Shown one piece after another: positions 17,152-26,009 of a stretch of 64,000 nt of DNA (positions within the stretch are counted from its first letter, which is position 1; every line of letters starts with the position of its first letter). The position numbers and the translations under genes are program-made. This stretch comes from Flavobacterium sp. UBA6721 (GTDB lineage Bacteria; Bacteroidota; Bacteroidia; Flavobacteriales; Flavobacteriaceae). Below the pieces are notes generated by a model that worked only from the letters and a program-made list of their open reading frames with translations, made no database searches and was not told the origin of the DNA. The stretch is from assembly GCA_002454195.1 (NCBI GenBank), contig DKIJ01000002.1, forward strand, positions 1 through 64,000, in the 5' to 3' direction.

Positions 17152-18432
17152 TTATAATGCTTGTGTCATTTTATTATTAATCTCATTTAAACATAAATTG
17201 TTAATACTTCCTTCGTGAGTATGTTTAGTTGCTTTTGGAGATTTATAATTTCCGGCTTCAATTTGCAATGCTACTTCTTTGTAGGCATCTCTAAAAGGTG
17301 TTCCAGCCGAAACCATTTCGTTCAAAGTATCAACGGTAAATAAATAATCGTATTTTTTATCCTCTAAAATATTTTCTTTTACCTTGATATCCGGAATAGA
17401 GAAAATAGCAATATCCAAACAAGCTTTTAAGTTTTGGATAGCTGGAAAAACACCTTCTTTTAAAAGTTGTAAATCCCTGTGATAACCACTTGGTAAGTTA
17501 TTGGTAATTAATGTTAATTCGTATGGTAATGCTTGAATTTTGTTGCATTTTCCACGGATTAATTCAAATACATCAGGATTTTTTTTATGAGGCATAATGC
17601 TTGATCCCGTGGTTAGATTGGCCGGTAAACCAATAAAATCAAAATTCTGGCTCATATATAAACAAACGTCATACGCAAATTTTGAAAGCGTACCCGCAAC
17701 ACTTGCCATAGCAAAAGCAACTGTTTTCTCTGATTTTCCACGGCTCATTTGTGCAGCAACCGAATTGTATTTTAAAGTGCTAAAACCCATTTCCTGAGTA
17801 GTAAACGTTCTGTCAATAGGGAAGGAGCTTCCGTATCCCGCAGCCGAACCTAAAGGGTTTTGATCCACCACTTTTAAAGCAGCATTTAGCATACTGATAT
17901 CGTCTATTAAACTTTCTGCATAAGCCGAAAACCACATACCAAATGAACTTGGCATTGCAATTTGTAAGTGGGTATATCCCGGTAATAATACGTTTTGGTA
18001 TTTCTCTGCGGAAGTCATCAGTAAATCAAAAAGCGATTTTACCTGCTGTTTTAGTTGAAGTACTTCTTCTTTTAAGTACAAGTTCATATCAACTAAAACC
18101 TGGTCATTACGAGAACGGGCCGTATGTATTTTTTTACCCGCTTCACCTACTTTTTGGGTCAGTAAATATTCTACTTTTGAATGTACGTCTTCAAAGGAAT
18201 CTTCGATAGTAAAATTACCAGCTTTGATGTCTTCCTGAATTTCAGCCAATGCACCCAATAAATCGTCACATTCCTGAGGGGTAATTAAACCGATTTTGGC
18301 CAGCATTTTTGCCTGAGCGATATTTCCGGTAACATCATGTTTTGCTAAAATCAAATCTAATTCACGATCGTTTCCAACGGTGAATAAGTCGATTTGTTTA
18401 TCTGTTGGTATTCCTTTTTCCCAAAGTTTCAT
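17152..18432 (-). CDS. argH: Argininosuccinate lyase
   Basis: Splits argininosuccinate into arginine and fumarate, the last step of arginine synthesis. It is 426 residues, slightly shorter than the roughly 460 of E. coli. The fumarase-superfamily signature GSSIMPHKKNPD is present (around residue 275), as are the TARSRNDQV segment and PGYTHLQIAMPSSFG with the catalytic His. It is the last gene of the minus-strand arg/pro operon. The 43-base gap to argE holds a perfect palindrome (18453-18472). Confidence 0.97.
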   Translation of the reverse strand: MKLWEKGIPTDKQIDLFTVGNDRELDLILAKHDVTGNIAQAKMLAKIGLITPQECDDLLGALAEIQEDIKAGNFTIEDSFEDVHSKVEYLLTQKVGEAGKKIHTARSRNDQVLVDMNLYLKEEVLQLKQQVKSLFDLLMTSAEKYQNVLLPGYTHLQIAMPSSFGMWFSAYAESLIDDISMLNAALKVVDQNPLGSAAGYGSSFPIDRTFTTQEMGFSTLKYNSVAAQMSRGKSEKTVAFAMASVAGTLSKFAYDVCLYMSQNFDFIGLPANLTTGSSIMPHKKNPDVFELIRGKCNKIQALPYELTLITNNLPSGYHRDLQLLKEGVFPAIQNLKACLDIAIFSIPDIKVKENILEDKKYDYLFTVDTLNEMVSAGTPFRDAYKEVALQIEAGNYKSPKATKHTHEGSINNLCLNEINNKMTQAL

Positions 18433-18452
18433 AATTATATTTTTTATTGAAG

Positions 18453-18472
18453 GGACAAGTCGCGACTTGTCC
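18453..18472. repeat. 20-bp perfect palindrome (copy 1)
   Basis: GGACAAGTCGCGACTTGTCC is a perfect palindrome in the argE-argH gap. Its 16-base core (ACAAGTCGCGACTTGT) recurs at 22339-22358 in the same operon. Confidence 0.85.
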
Positions 18473-18475
18473 GTA

Positions 18476-19549
18476 CTATATATTATTAAAGAAATCGCCT
18501 AGTATTTTGATGTACAATTCGATTCCTTCTTCAATTTCGTTTAAATAAATAAATTCATCAGCCGAGTGCGAACGCAAGCTGTCTCCAGGTCCCAATTTTA
18601 ATGATTTACAATACAAAACCGATTGATCCGATAACGTAGGAGAGCCGTATGTAGTTCTTCCTAAAGCAATTCCGGCCTGAACTAAACCGTGCGTTACAGG
18701 AATAGAAGAAGCATTTAAGTGCATTGAACGTGGATTTACTTCGGCATTGACATTGGCTCTAACTGTTTCTAAAATTTCTTTATTATTGTAACAATCATTT
18801 ACACGAATATCTACTACTAGTTCACATTCCGACGGAACTACATTGTGTTGTTTTCCGGCATTGATTTGGGTTACGGTCATTTTTACAGGACCTAAAACTT
18901 CTGAAATTCTTTCGAATTGGAAGTTTTTGAACCACTCAATTACGGCTAATGCATTGTAAATTGGATTATCTGGATTGTTGTGAGCGGCGTGACTGGCTGT
19001 ACCATTGACTTTTACATCAAGAACCAATAAACCTTTTTCGGCTACAGCCAATTGCATTAATGTTGGTTCACCAACAATTGCACATTCCAATTCTGGTAAA
19101 TGTTTTAAAACACTGTTTAAACCGTTTTTCCCACTGCTTTCTTCCTCAGCCGAAGCTACCATTACTATATTGTAGGGTAAGTTTTCGACTTCGTAAAAAT
19201 GCGTAAAAGTAGCAATTAGGGAAACTAAACAACCACCCGCATCATTACTCCCTAAACCATATAATTTTCCGTCTTCGACAATTGCTTTGAACGGATCTTT
19301 TGAATAGGATTTATTAGGTTTTACCGTATCGTGGTGTGAGTTTAAAAGTATAGTAGGTTTATTATCGTCAAAATATTTATTGAATGCCCAAACATTGTTA
19401 TTCTCTCTCTTGAAAGGTATTTCGTTTAGTTTAAACCAATCTTCTATCAAAAGCGCAGTTTGTTGCTCTTCACTAGAAAATGAAGGGGTTTCAATCAGGT
19501 TTTTTAATAATTGAATGGCTTCTTGAGTAAGTGTTATAATGTTTTTCAT
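18476..19549 (-). CDS. argE: M20 family N-acyl-amino-acid deacylase (ArgE-type)
   Basis: A 357-residue zinc peptidase-like hydrolase. Metal and catalytic residues are visible: ILLNSHHDTV (His, Asp), GLGSNDAGG (bridging Asp), ASAEEESSG (Glu-Glu), a VGEPT segment and a C-terminal LRSHSADEFI (His). In this pathway it removes the acyl group. Because the operon encodes the SOTCase type of carbamoyltransferase, the natural substrate is probably N-succinyl- (or N-acetyl-) citrulline rather than acyl-ornithine; this follows from known Bacteroides biochemistry, not directly from sequence. Confidence 0.9.
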   Translation of the reverse strand: MKNIITLTQEAIQLLKNLIETPSFSSEEQQTALLIEDWFKLNEIPFKRENNNVWAFNKYFDDNKPTILLNSHHDTVKPNKSYSKDPFKAIVEDGKLYGLGSNDAGGCLVSLIATFTHFYEVENLPYNIVMVASAEEESSGKNGLNSVLKHLPELECAIVGEPTLMQLAVAEKGLLVLDVKVNGTASHAAHNNPDNPIYNALAVIEWFKNFQFERISEVLGPVKMTVTQINAGKQHNVVPSECELVVDIRVNDCYNNKEILETVRANVNAEVNPRSMHLNASSIPVTHGLVQAGIALGRTTYGSPTLSDQSVLYCKSLKLGPGDSLRSHSADEFIYLNEIEEGIELYIKILGDFFNNI

Positions 19550-19561
19550 ATTTTATTTTTT

Positions 19562-19629
19562 TGCTGCAAAGAGACAAAGTCGCAAAGTTTTAAATTATTT
19601 CTTTGAGCCTTGGTGCCTTTGTGGCAAAT
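19562..19629. repeat. GCAAAG-type intergenic repeat
   Basis: TGCTGCAAAGAGACAAAGTCGCAAAG and, further on, CTTTGAGCCTTGGTGCCTTTGTGG form a loose inverted repeat filling the argB-argE gap. I recognise this as a common flavobacterial filler element; a half-copy (ACCGCAAAG) sits at 22246-22285. Confidence 0.6.
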
Positions 19630-19632
19630 TAA

Positions 19633-20412
19633 TTATAATTGTATTGTTGTGCAGATGGCATCCGCATTTTTCAACATTCGGTGATGTCCAATTTTAATTT
19701 TTTGAACTCTCTTATACAAACTGTTGAAACAATTATCCAGTTTTGGAATCATTCCCGAATGGATGGCACCTTCTTCTTTTAATTTGGCGTATAAAGTGGT
19801 GTCGATTTGAGCAATCACAGAAGAATCGTCTTCAGCATCATATAAAACACCCGGTTTTTCGAAGCAGTAATTTAAGGTTACTTCAAAAACTTCTGATAAA
19901 GCAATAGCTAATTCGCTTGCAATCGTATCGGCATTCGTGTTTAATAACTGACCGTTTTTATCGTGGGTAATGGCACAAAATACAGGAGTAATATCTAAAC
20001 CGATTAATTTTTGTAACAAAGGCGTATTGATCTTTTTTACATCTCCTACAAATCCGTAATCGATGGTAGGATGATTCCTTTTCTCAGAAAGAATCAAATT
20101 ACCATCAGCACCGGTAAAACCAATGGCATTTGTTTTGTTAGCCTGTAATTCAGCTACCACATTTTTATTGATTTGACCCGCATAAATCATAACAGCAATG
20201 TCCAGCATAGGAGCATCGGTAATACGGCGACCATCAACCATCTTTGGAGTTAAGCCTACGCTTTGCGCCATTTTAGTTGCTGATTTTCCACCGCCATGAA
20301 CTAACACTTTAGCACCTTCTATTTTAGAGAAATCTGAAAGAAATTGCGTTAATTCGACTGGATTATCGATGATGTTTCCACCTATTTTTATTACTGAAAG
20401 TTGTTGTTTCAT
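19633..20412 (-). CDS. argB: N-acetyl/N-succinylglutamate kinase
   Basis: A 259-residue amino acid kinase that phosphorylates the acylated glutamate. The phosphate loop is VIKIGGNIID near the start and KVLVHGGGKSATKMA at about 35-49; GFTGADGNLI, NTNADTIASELAIALSE and the final SGMIPKLDNCF segment are the substrate- and ATP-binding parts. It lacks the N-terminal arginine-sensing helix of feedback-inhibited hexameric forms. In Bacteroidota with SOTCase, N-succinylglutamate may be the true substrate. Only 24 bases separate it from the carbamoyltransferase. Confidence 0.94.
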   Translation of the reverse strand: MKQQLSVIKIGGNIIDNPVELTQFLSDFSKIEGAKVLVHGGGKSATKMAQSVGLTPKMVDGRRITDAPMLDIAVMIYAGQINKNVVAELQANKTNAIGFTGADGNLILSEKRNHPTIDYGFVGDVKKINTPLLQKLIGLDITPVFCAITHDKNGQLLNTNADTIASELAIALSEVFEVTLNYCFEKPGVLYDAEDDSSVIAQIDTTLYAKLKEEGAIHSGMIPKLDNCFNSLYKRVQKIKIGHHRMLKNADAICTTIQL

Positions 20413-20436
20413 CTTTTAGGATACTGATTTACAAAG

Positions 20437-21387
20437 TTACTTAGAAATTGTTTTTAATATTTTTTTCAAAACTAATTGTGCGGAATAGGTTCTGTTATTC
20501 GCTTGTTCAATAACAATTGAATTTTCGCTGTCAATTACTTCGTCGGCTACAATTACATTACGTCTTACAGGTAAACAGTGCATGAATTTAGCATTGTTCG
20601 TTAAAGCCATTTTCTCAGCAGTTACTGTCCAATTTGGGTCGGTATTCGTAATTTTTCCGTAATAATTATAGTTACTCCAGTTTTTAGCATAAATGAAATC
20701 GGCATTTTCAAAGGCTTTATTTTGGTCGTATTCTATTTTAGAATCTTTGGTAATTTCCGGATTTAATTCGTATCCTTCTGGGTGAGTAATAACAAAATCA
20801 GCGTCTTGTTTTTGCATCATTTCTACAAATGAATTGGCAACAGCCTGAGGCAAAGCTCTAGGATGTGGCGCCCAGGTTAACACCACTTTGGGTCTATGTG
20901 GTGTTTTATATTCTTCCATAGTAATGGCATCTGCCAATGATTGTAAAGGGTGTCCTGTACAACCTTCCATATTTACAATAGGCACTGTAGCATGTTTTAA
21001 GAAACCGGCCAAAACAGTTTCGGCATTGTCTTTCTCTTTATCTACTAAACCTGCAAAAGCCCTAATTGCAATGATATCGCAATATTGCGAAATTACTTTG
21101 GCTGCTTCTTTGATATGTTCTGAAGCACCTTGGTTCATAATTGCACCGTCTTCAAATTCAAGCGTCCATCCTTCATTAGTAAAATTCATTACCATCACAT
21201 TCATACCTAAATTCAAAGCTGCTTTTTGAGTGCTTAAACGCGTCCTTAAACTAGGATTAAAAAACAACATTCCTAAGGTTTTGTTTTTTCCTAATTTCTT
21301 GTGCTTTAATGGATTCTTCTTAATTTTAAGAGCTTCTTTTACCCACTCAGACAAGTTGTCGATGTTTTGAATTGAAATGTAATTCAT
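20437..21387 (-). CDS. argF': N-succinylornithine/N-acetylornithine carbamoyltransferase (ArgF')
   Basis: A 316-residue carbamoyltransferase. The carbamoyl-phosphate loop is SLRTRLSTQ where ordinary ornithine carbamoyltransferases have STRTR; the following segments GCTGHPLQSLADA and MHCLPVRRN are those of the acyl-ornithine subgroup (SOTCase in Bacteroides, AOTCase in Xanthomonas). It therefore makes an N-acylcitrulline in place of citrulline. I judge SOTCase the more likely from lineage; the choice between succinyl and acetyl cannot be settled by eye. Confidence 0.92.
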   Translation of the reverse strand: MNYISIQNIDNLSEWVKEALKIKKNPLKHKKLGKNKTLGMLFFNPSLRTRLSTQKAALNLGMNVMVMNFTNEGWTLEFEDGAIMNQGASEHIKEAAKVISQYCDIIAIRAFAGLVDKEKDNAETVLAGFLKHATVPIVNMEGCTGHPLQSLADAITMEEYKTPHRPKVVLTWAPHPRALPQAVANSFVEMMQKQDADFVITHPEGYELNPEITKDSKIEYDQNKAFENADFIYAKNWSNYNYYGKITNTDPNWTVTAEKMALTNNAKFMHCLPVRRNVIVADEVIDSENSIVIEQANNRTYSAQLVLKKILKTISK

Positions 21388-21402
21388 ATTTATATGTTTT
21401 TG

Positions 21403-21443
21403 AACGCTGATTAAACGAATTTGCTAAGCAAATAACGCTGATT
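21403..21443. repeat. AACGCTGATT paired repeat
   Basis: The direct repeat AACGCTGATT (21403-21412, 21434-21443) brackets a TTTGCTTAGCAAA-type palindrome. A similar phrase (CTGTTTAATCAGCG) occurs inverted at 63039-63052. Intergenic filler between proB and the carbamoyltransferase. Confidence 0.5.
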
Positions 21444-21479
21444 CATACGAGTTTATAATTCTATTAATTACTTTAAAAA

Positions 21480-22241
21480 TTATACAATTTTTGTGAATGC
21501 TATAGTATTTGCAATTGCATTTAGTATAAAATTGTCATTAAGGCCATTTACTACCCAAGTTTCAATATTGGCGCTTTTTGCAATAGCTGCTGCTTCAATC
21601 TTAGATTGCATTCCACCTGTTCCATGTGAGGATTTAGAATCACCAATTTCTTTTTCCAAATCTTTCAAATCATCAACTGATGTGATGGTTTCAGGAATTC
21701 CTTTTAACATGGATTCTTTAGTGTAAAAACCATCGGTGTTAGTCGCAATGATTAAAATATCAACTTTCAATAAAACGGCTGTCAAAGCAGCTAATTTATC
21801 GTTATCTCCAAATTTAATCTCATCGGTAGCAACAGTGTCGTTTTCATTGATGATAGGAATGTAATTGTTTTTAACCAATACATTGATGGTGTTGACAATG
21901 TTTTTCTTGGTTTGTTCCTTTTCGAAATCCGAATACGAAAGTAAACATTGTGAGGTGTTTAAGCCTAAATCCTTAAAGTTTTCATTGTAAATGCGCATCA
22001 AATGCGGTTGACCAATTGAAGCCAAAGCCTGTTTAACAAAAACATCCTTATCGTTATTGTCTAATTTTACAAATTGTTTAGCCGCAGCAATAGCGCCCGA
22101 ACTTACAATGATAAACTCATATTCATCATTCAAAGAAGCGATTTGCATGCCAATATCCTCAATCTTTCCTCTCGAAATATGATTGGTTTCCCTTGTCAGG
22201 GTGTTGCTTCCTAATTTTAATAAAATTCTTTTTTTTCCCAT
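21480..22241 (-). CDS. proB: Glutamate 5-kinase, short form without PUA domain
   Basis: First enzyme of proline synthesis (glutamate to gamma-glutamyl phosphate). It is 253 residues, and the amino acid kinase domain is complete: RILLKLGSNTL, IIVSSGAIAAAK, INENDTVATDEIKFGDNDKL and GTGGMQSKIEAAAIA. The C-terminal PUA domain of the E. coli enzyme (367 residues) is absent. Short ProB forms are common. Located inside the arginine operon next to proA, it links proline and arginine supply to glutamate. Confidence 0.94.
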   Translation of the reverse strand: MGKKRILLKLGSNTLTRETNHISRGKIEDIGMQIASLNDEYEFIIVSSGAIAAAKQFVKLDNNDKDVFVKQALASIGQPHLMRIYNENFKDLGLNTSQCLLSYSDFEKEQTKKNIVNTINVLVKNNYIPIINENDTVATDEIKFGDNDKLAALTAVLLKVDILIIATNTDGFYTKESMLKGIPETITSVDDLKDLEKEIGDSKSSHGTGGMQSKIEAAAIAKSANIETWVVNGLNDNFILNAIANTIAFTKIV

Positions 22242-22304
22242 TGTTTAACCGCGAAAGTTTGTTTTAACCGCAAAGTGCGATAAGTTTTTTAAATTTTATT
22301 TGTT

Positions 22305-22327
22305 CTCGACTTCGCTCGAACTGACAA
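22305..22327. repeat. TTCGAGCGAAGTCGA-type repeat (intergenic copy)
   Basis: The plus strand reads CTCGACTTCGCTCGAACTGA. The reverse complement belongs to the same family as the copy embedded in a coding region at 63698-63745 (TGTCACTTCGAGCG). Confidence 0.55.
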
Positions 22328-22338
22328 ATTTGATGTAC

Positions 22339-22358
22339 CGACAAGTCGCGACTTGTCG
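22339..22358. repeat. 20-bp perfect palindrome (copy 2), abutting proA stop
   Basis: CGACAAGTCGCGACTTGTCG is perfectly palindromic and shares the 16-base core with 18453-18472. It ends at the base before the proA stop codon. Confidence 0.85.
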
Positions 22359-23555
22359 CTACCTGATTTGTCCTTCACCGTAAATATACCATTTATTGGT
22401 TACCAAATGTTGTAAACCAATTGGTCCGCGTTGGTGTAATTTATCGGTACTAATCGCTAACTCTCCACCTAAACCAAATTGTCCACCGTCTGTGAATCGA
22501 GTAGAGGCATTGTGATATACAGAAGAAGCATCTATATTTTCCATAAATTGTTGCGCAACAGCTTTGTCTTCAGTAACTATAGAAGCCGAATGTCCTCCAC
22601 AATATTTGTTGATTTTTTCAATCGCTTCCTCATTCGAATTTACTGTTCCAATAACAATTTTGTAATCCAAAAATTCTTCGTACCAAATCAAATCGTTTTC
22701 TATAGCAGGAACATTCGTCGCTTTTGCAACAGCTTCATCTCCTAAAATAGTAACATTATAGCTTTTTAATTTAACCACTAATTCATTTGTGAAAGCCTCC
22801 CAATCTGCTAAATTAACATCAATTAATACTTTATCTAAAGCGTTGCAAACTGATATGTTTGAGGTCTTTCCGTTAATAATAATAGCCATAGCTTTTTCTA
22901 AATCAGCATTGGCATTGATGTATAAAAAGTTATTTCCACGACCACTTACAATTACCGGACAGCTCGCGTGTTTTTTTGTAAATTCAATCAGTTTTTCACC
23001 GCCACGTGGTACAATCAAATCGACTTTTTGTGTTGGTTTTTCTAGGAAAGCCTGAGTTTGAACACGGTCATAATTCAAATATTCAACCCAATCCGTACTT
23101 ACTCCGTTTTCTTCCAAAGCCTGATGCCAAAGGCTCACAATCTTTAGATTCGAAAGCAAAGATTCTTTACCACCTTTCAATAAAATTTTATTTCCTGATT
23201 TAAAGGCAATTCCACCAGCTTCCACAGTTACATCCGGACGTGATTCATAAATAATTAAAATCGTTCCAAAAGCAGCTGTTTTATTGCTGATTCTCATGCC
23301 ATTGTCATGGGTGAATTCGTAGCGAACTTGCCCCACAGGATCTGCCTGACTTGCTAGTTGTTGTACGGAAAGTATCATTCCGTCTACCTTAGCGTCATCA
23401 ACGAGTAAACGTTTCTCCATAGCCAGATCTTCACCATTATAATTGGCTAAATCTTGCTGATTGATGGCTTTTAAAGCTTCTCTTTCTTGTTCTAAAAGTT
23501 CCGCCATTCGCGTCAATACAGCGTTTCTTTTTTCTATGGATAGTAATGTGCTCAT
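22359..23555 (-). CDS. proA: Gamma-glutamyl phosphate reductase
   Basis: Makes glutamate semialdehyde with NADPH, the second step of proline synthesis. It is 398 residues of the aldehyde dehydrogenase superfamily. FGTILIIYESRPDVTVEAGGIAFKSGN and ILKGGKE bind the cofactor; the catalytic Cys lies in NISVCNALDK near residue 235; and FTDGGQFGLGGELAISTDKLH is the typical closing segment. Upstream lies a 108-base gap with a palindromic repeat. Confidence 0.96.
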   Translation of the reverse strand: MSTLLSIEKRNAVLTRMAELLEQEREALKAINQQDLANYNGEDLAMEKRLLVDDAKVDGMILSVQQLASQADPVGQVRYEFTHDNGMRISNKTAAFGTILIIYESRPDVTVEAGGIAFKSGNKILLKGGKESLLSNLKIVSLWHQALEENGVSTDWVEYLNYDRVQTQAFLEKPTQKVDLIVPRGGEKLIEFTKKHASCPVIVSGRGNNFLYINANADLEKAMAIIINGKTSNISVCNALDKVLIDVNLADWEAFTNELVVKLKSYNVTILGDEAVAKATNVPAIENDLIWYEEFLDYKIVIGTVNSNEEAIEKINKYCGGHSASIVTEDKAVAQQFMENIDASSVYHNASTRFTDGGQFGLGGELAISTDKLHQRGPIGLQHLVTNKWYIYGEGQIR

Positions 23556-23597
23556 TGTTAATTAATATTTTTTATTTAACCATATAAGTCATATAAG

Positions 23598-23640
23598 GCC
23601 ATATAAGTTTTTTCGATTTGCTTAAATGAACTTATATGGC
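23598..23640. repeat. Palindromic intergenic repeat (GCCATATAAGTT arms)
   Basis: GCCATATAAGTT (23598-23609) pairs perfectly with AACTTATATGGC (23629-23640); more partial copies of CATATAAG lie on the left. It fills the argD-proA gap. Confidence 0.75.
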
Positions 23641-23663
23641 TTAAATGGTAAACTTTTTTGTGA

Positions 23664-24800
23664 TTATTTCAATTCAGCTAATGATTCCTGTAACGCTTTG
23701 ATGAATGTATCGATAGCATCAGTCGTTATCGTTAGCGGAGGAAGGATTCTCAATAAGTTTTTATTGTTAGCTCCTCCTGTAAAAATATGTTTTTCAATAA
23801 TCATTTTCTTTCTCAAGACACTCACATCGAAGTCAAATTCAACTCCAAGCATTAATCCTCTTCCTTTTACCTGTTTGATTTCTGGAATTACTTTAATCGC
23901 TTCAAAGAAATATTCTGACACTTTGTTTGTGTTTTCGATTAGTTTTTTGTCTTCCATCACATCTAATACTGCAATTCCGGCAGCACAAGCTAGGTGACTT
24001 CCTCCAAAAGTAGTTCCTAATAAACCGTAACTGGCTTGGAATTTAGGAGAAATTAAAACGCCTCCAATTGGGAAACCGTTCCCCATCCCTTTAGCAGTAG
24101 TTACGATATCCGGATGTATTCCATGGTGCTGGTGAGCAAAGAATTTTCCGCTTCTTCCATAACCTGATTGTACTTCGTCTATAATCAAAACTACTTCATA
24201 TGCGTGACAAGCTTTTTCTAAAGCTTGGAAGAATTCTGTTGTTCCTTGGTCTAATCCACCAACTCCTTGAATTGGCTCAATAATCACCGCACAAACATCT
24301 CCTTTTTGTAATTCTGCTTCTACCAATTCAATTTGGTTCAAAGGAAGGAAAGTAACCAATTGTTGTGCATTTAACGGAGCAACAATTTTCTTGTTGTCGG
24401 TAACAGCAACAGCCGCAGAAGTTCTTCCGTGGAACGAATTATCAAAAGCAATTACTCTTGATTTTCCATTGTGGAAAGAAGCTAATTTTAATGCATTTTC
24501 ATTTGCTTCAGCTCCAGAACTGCATAAGAATAAGCTAAAATCAGTTAAACCGGATGCTTTTCCTAATTTCTCAGCTAATTCTACTTGTAATGGATTTTGG
24601 ATCGCATTCGAGTAAAAACTCAAATTATCCAATTGTGCTTTAACTTTAGCCACATAATCTGGTTGGGTGTGACCAATTGAAATTACTCCGTGTCCAGAGT
24701 ATAAATCTAAATATTCTGTTCCTTTTTCGTCGTAAATAATACAATCAAGTGCTTTTACAGGTGTGATAGGATATAATGGGTAAACGTCAAATAAGTTCAT
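23664..24800 (-). CDS. argD: N-acetyl/succinylornithine aminotransferase
   Basis: A 378-residue class III PLP aminotransferase that converts acylglutamate semialdehyde to acylornithine. SGHGVISIGHTQP, LCSSGAEANENALKLA, AFDNSFHGRTSAAV, IIDEVQSGYGRSGKFFA and VTTAKGMGNGFPIGGV (the Schiff-base Lys) are all in place, as is GTTFGGSHLACAAGIAVLDV near the end. Full length. In this operon the acyl group could be succinyl. It may also serve the ornithine/proline interchange, given the proA neighbour. Confidence 0.95.
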   Translation of the reverse strand: MNLFDVYPLYPITPVKALDCIIYDEKGTEYLDLYSGHGVISIGHTQPDYVAKVKAQLDNLSFYSNAIQNPLQVELAEKLGKASGLTDFSLFLCSSGAEANENALKLASFHNGKSRVIAFDNSFHGRTSAAVAVTDNKKIVAPLNAQQLVTFLPLNQIELVEAELQKGDVCAVIIEPIQGVGGLDQGTTEFFQALEKACHAYEVVLIIDEVQSGYGRSGKFFAHQHHGIHPDIVTTAKGMGNGFPIGGVLISPKFQASYGLLGTTFGGSHLACAAGIAVLDVMEDKKLIENTNKVSEYFFEAIKVIPEIKQVKGRGLMLGVEFDFDVSVLRKKMIIEKHIFTGGANNKNLLRILPPLTITTDAIDTFIKALQESLAELK

Positions 24801-24884
24801 TTTTTTCTTTAAGTTAAATGTTAAGGGTTAGGTGTTAAAAGTTTCAGACGTTCAATTACGCTTAACTTATAACGCATAACTTTT

Positions 24885-25862
24885 TTAGAATCCACATGGT
24901 TTTAGGTGTAATCCTGTAGTTTCTTCCAGTCCAAACATTAAATTCATGTTTTGAACAGCTTGACCAGAAGCACCTTTTAATAAATTATCTATAGTTGATG
25001 TTATTAAAACCCGGTTTCCTTTTTTCATTAAACTAATAATACATTTGTTGGTTTGTACTACCTGTTTCATGTTAATGTTGGTAGTTGTTACCGTAACAAA
25101 TGGCTGATTGGCGTAAAAAGCTTCGTATTTGGCAACCAAATCCTCTAAGCTCTCTTCTGATTTTGTATATAAAGTCGCAAAAATTCCTCTTGGGAAATCA
25201 CCTCTGTTAGGGATGAAAATTAATTCGTTTGTATAATCAGATTGTAACTGATTGATACTTTGGTTAATCTCACCTAAATGTTGGTGTTCAAATGCTTTGT
25301 AGTGAGAAAAGTTGTTGTTTCTCCAGCTAAAATGGGAAGTAGCAGCAAGTCCCACACCGGCACCTGTACTTCCTGTTGTAGCATTGATATGAACATCTTC
25401 CGTTAATGCTCCTTCAGCAGCCAACGGTAATAAAGCCAATTGGATAGCTGTTGCAAAACAACCGGGATTAGCAATATAATTTGCTTTTTTAATGTCGTTT
25501 TTGTTTAATTCAGGTAAGCCATAAACGAATGATTTTCCGTTGAAATCTTTATCTTTTGTCAAACGGAAATCATTTCCTAAATCAATGATTTTTGTGTTGT
25601 CAGAGAATATATTGTTTTCTAAAAACGCAATTGATTTCCCGTGTCCTAAACACAAGAAGACAACATCGACATCAGGATTGATAGCGTCAGTAAAATTCAT
25701 TTCAATATCTCCCAAAATATCTTGGTGAGCGATTGATAATGGTTTTCCTGCATTGGTTGTACTGTAAACAAAATCTAATTTGGCATTCGGGTGAAACATT
25801 AGAATTCTAATTAATTCTCCTGCTGTATATCCCGAGCCTCCTATTATTCCAACATTAATCAT
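24885..25862 (-). CDS. argC: N-acetyl-gamma-glutamyl-phosphate reductase
   Basis: A 325-residue NADPH-dependent reductase. The Rossmann loop is VGIIGGSGYTAGELIRIL at the start; the catalytic Cys lies in YIANPGCFATAIQLAL (about 149); and the closing segment INLMFGLEETTGL-type (here MNLMFGLEETTGLHLKPCGF) is conserved in ArgC. The substrate in this lineage could be the N-succinyl form. The next gap upstream contains a perfect 18-bp-arm hairpin. Confidence 0.96.
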   Translation of the reverse strand: MINVGIIGGSGYTAGELIRILMFHPNAKLDFVYSTTNAGKPLSIAHQDILGDIEMNFTDAINPDVDVVFLCLGHGKSIAFLENNIFSDNTKIIDLGNDFRLTKDKDFNGKSFVYGLPELNKNDIKKANYIANPGCFATAIQLALLPLAAEGALTEDVHINATTGSTGAGVGLAATSHFSWRNNNFSHYKAFEHQHLGEINQSINQLQSDYTNELIFIPNRGDFPRGIFATLYTKSEESLEDLVAKYEAFYANQPFVTVTTTNINMKQVVQTNKCIISLMKKGNRVLITSTIDNLLKGASGQAVQNMNLMFGLEETTGLHLKPCGF

Positions 25863-25917
25863 AATCTATATTTTTTTAGATTTCATTGTTTTTAAACAAT
25901 TCCATCTGAATTAAATG

Positions 25918-25973
25918 AACCATTAAGAAATTAAGAAACATTAAGCTTAATGAAACTTAATTTCTTAATGGTT
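25918..25973. repeat. Perfect 18-bp-arm hairpin between argC and argG
   Basis: AACCATTAAGAAATTAAG (25918-25935) and CTTAATTTCTTAATGGTT (25956-25973) are exact reverse complements with a 20-base loop that has its own AAGCTT palindrome. There is no T-run, so an mRNA-stability or repeat role is more likely than termination. Confidence 0.85.
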
Positions 25974-26009
25974 GAAATTTTGTTTTAGCAATTCTTGTTA
26001 AAGAAAGGC

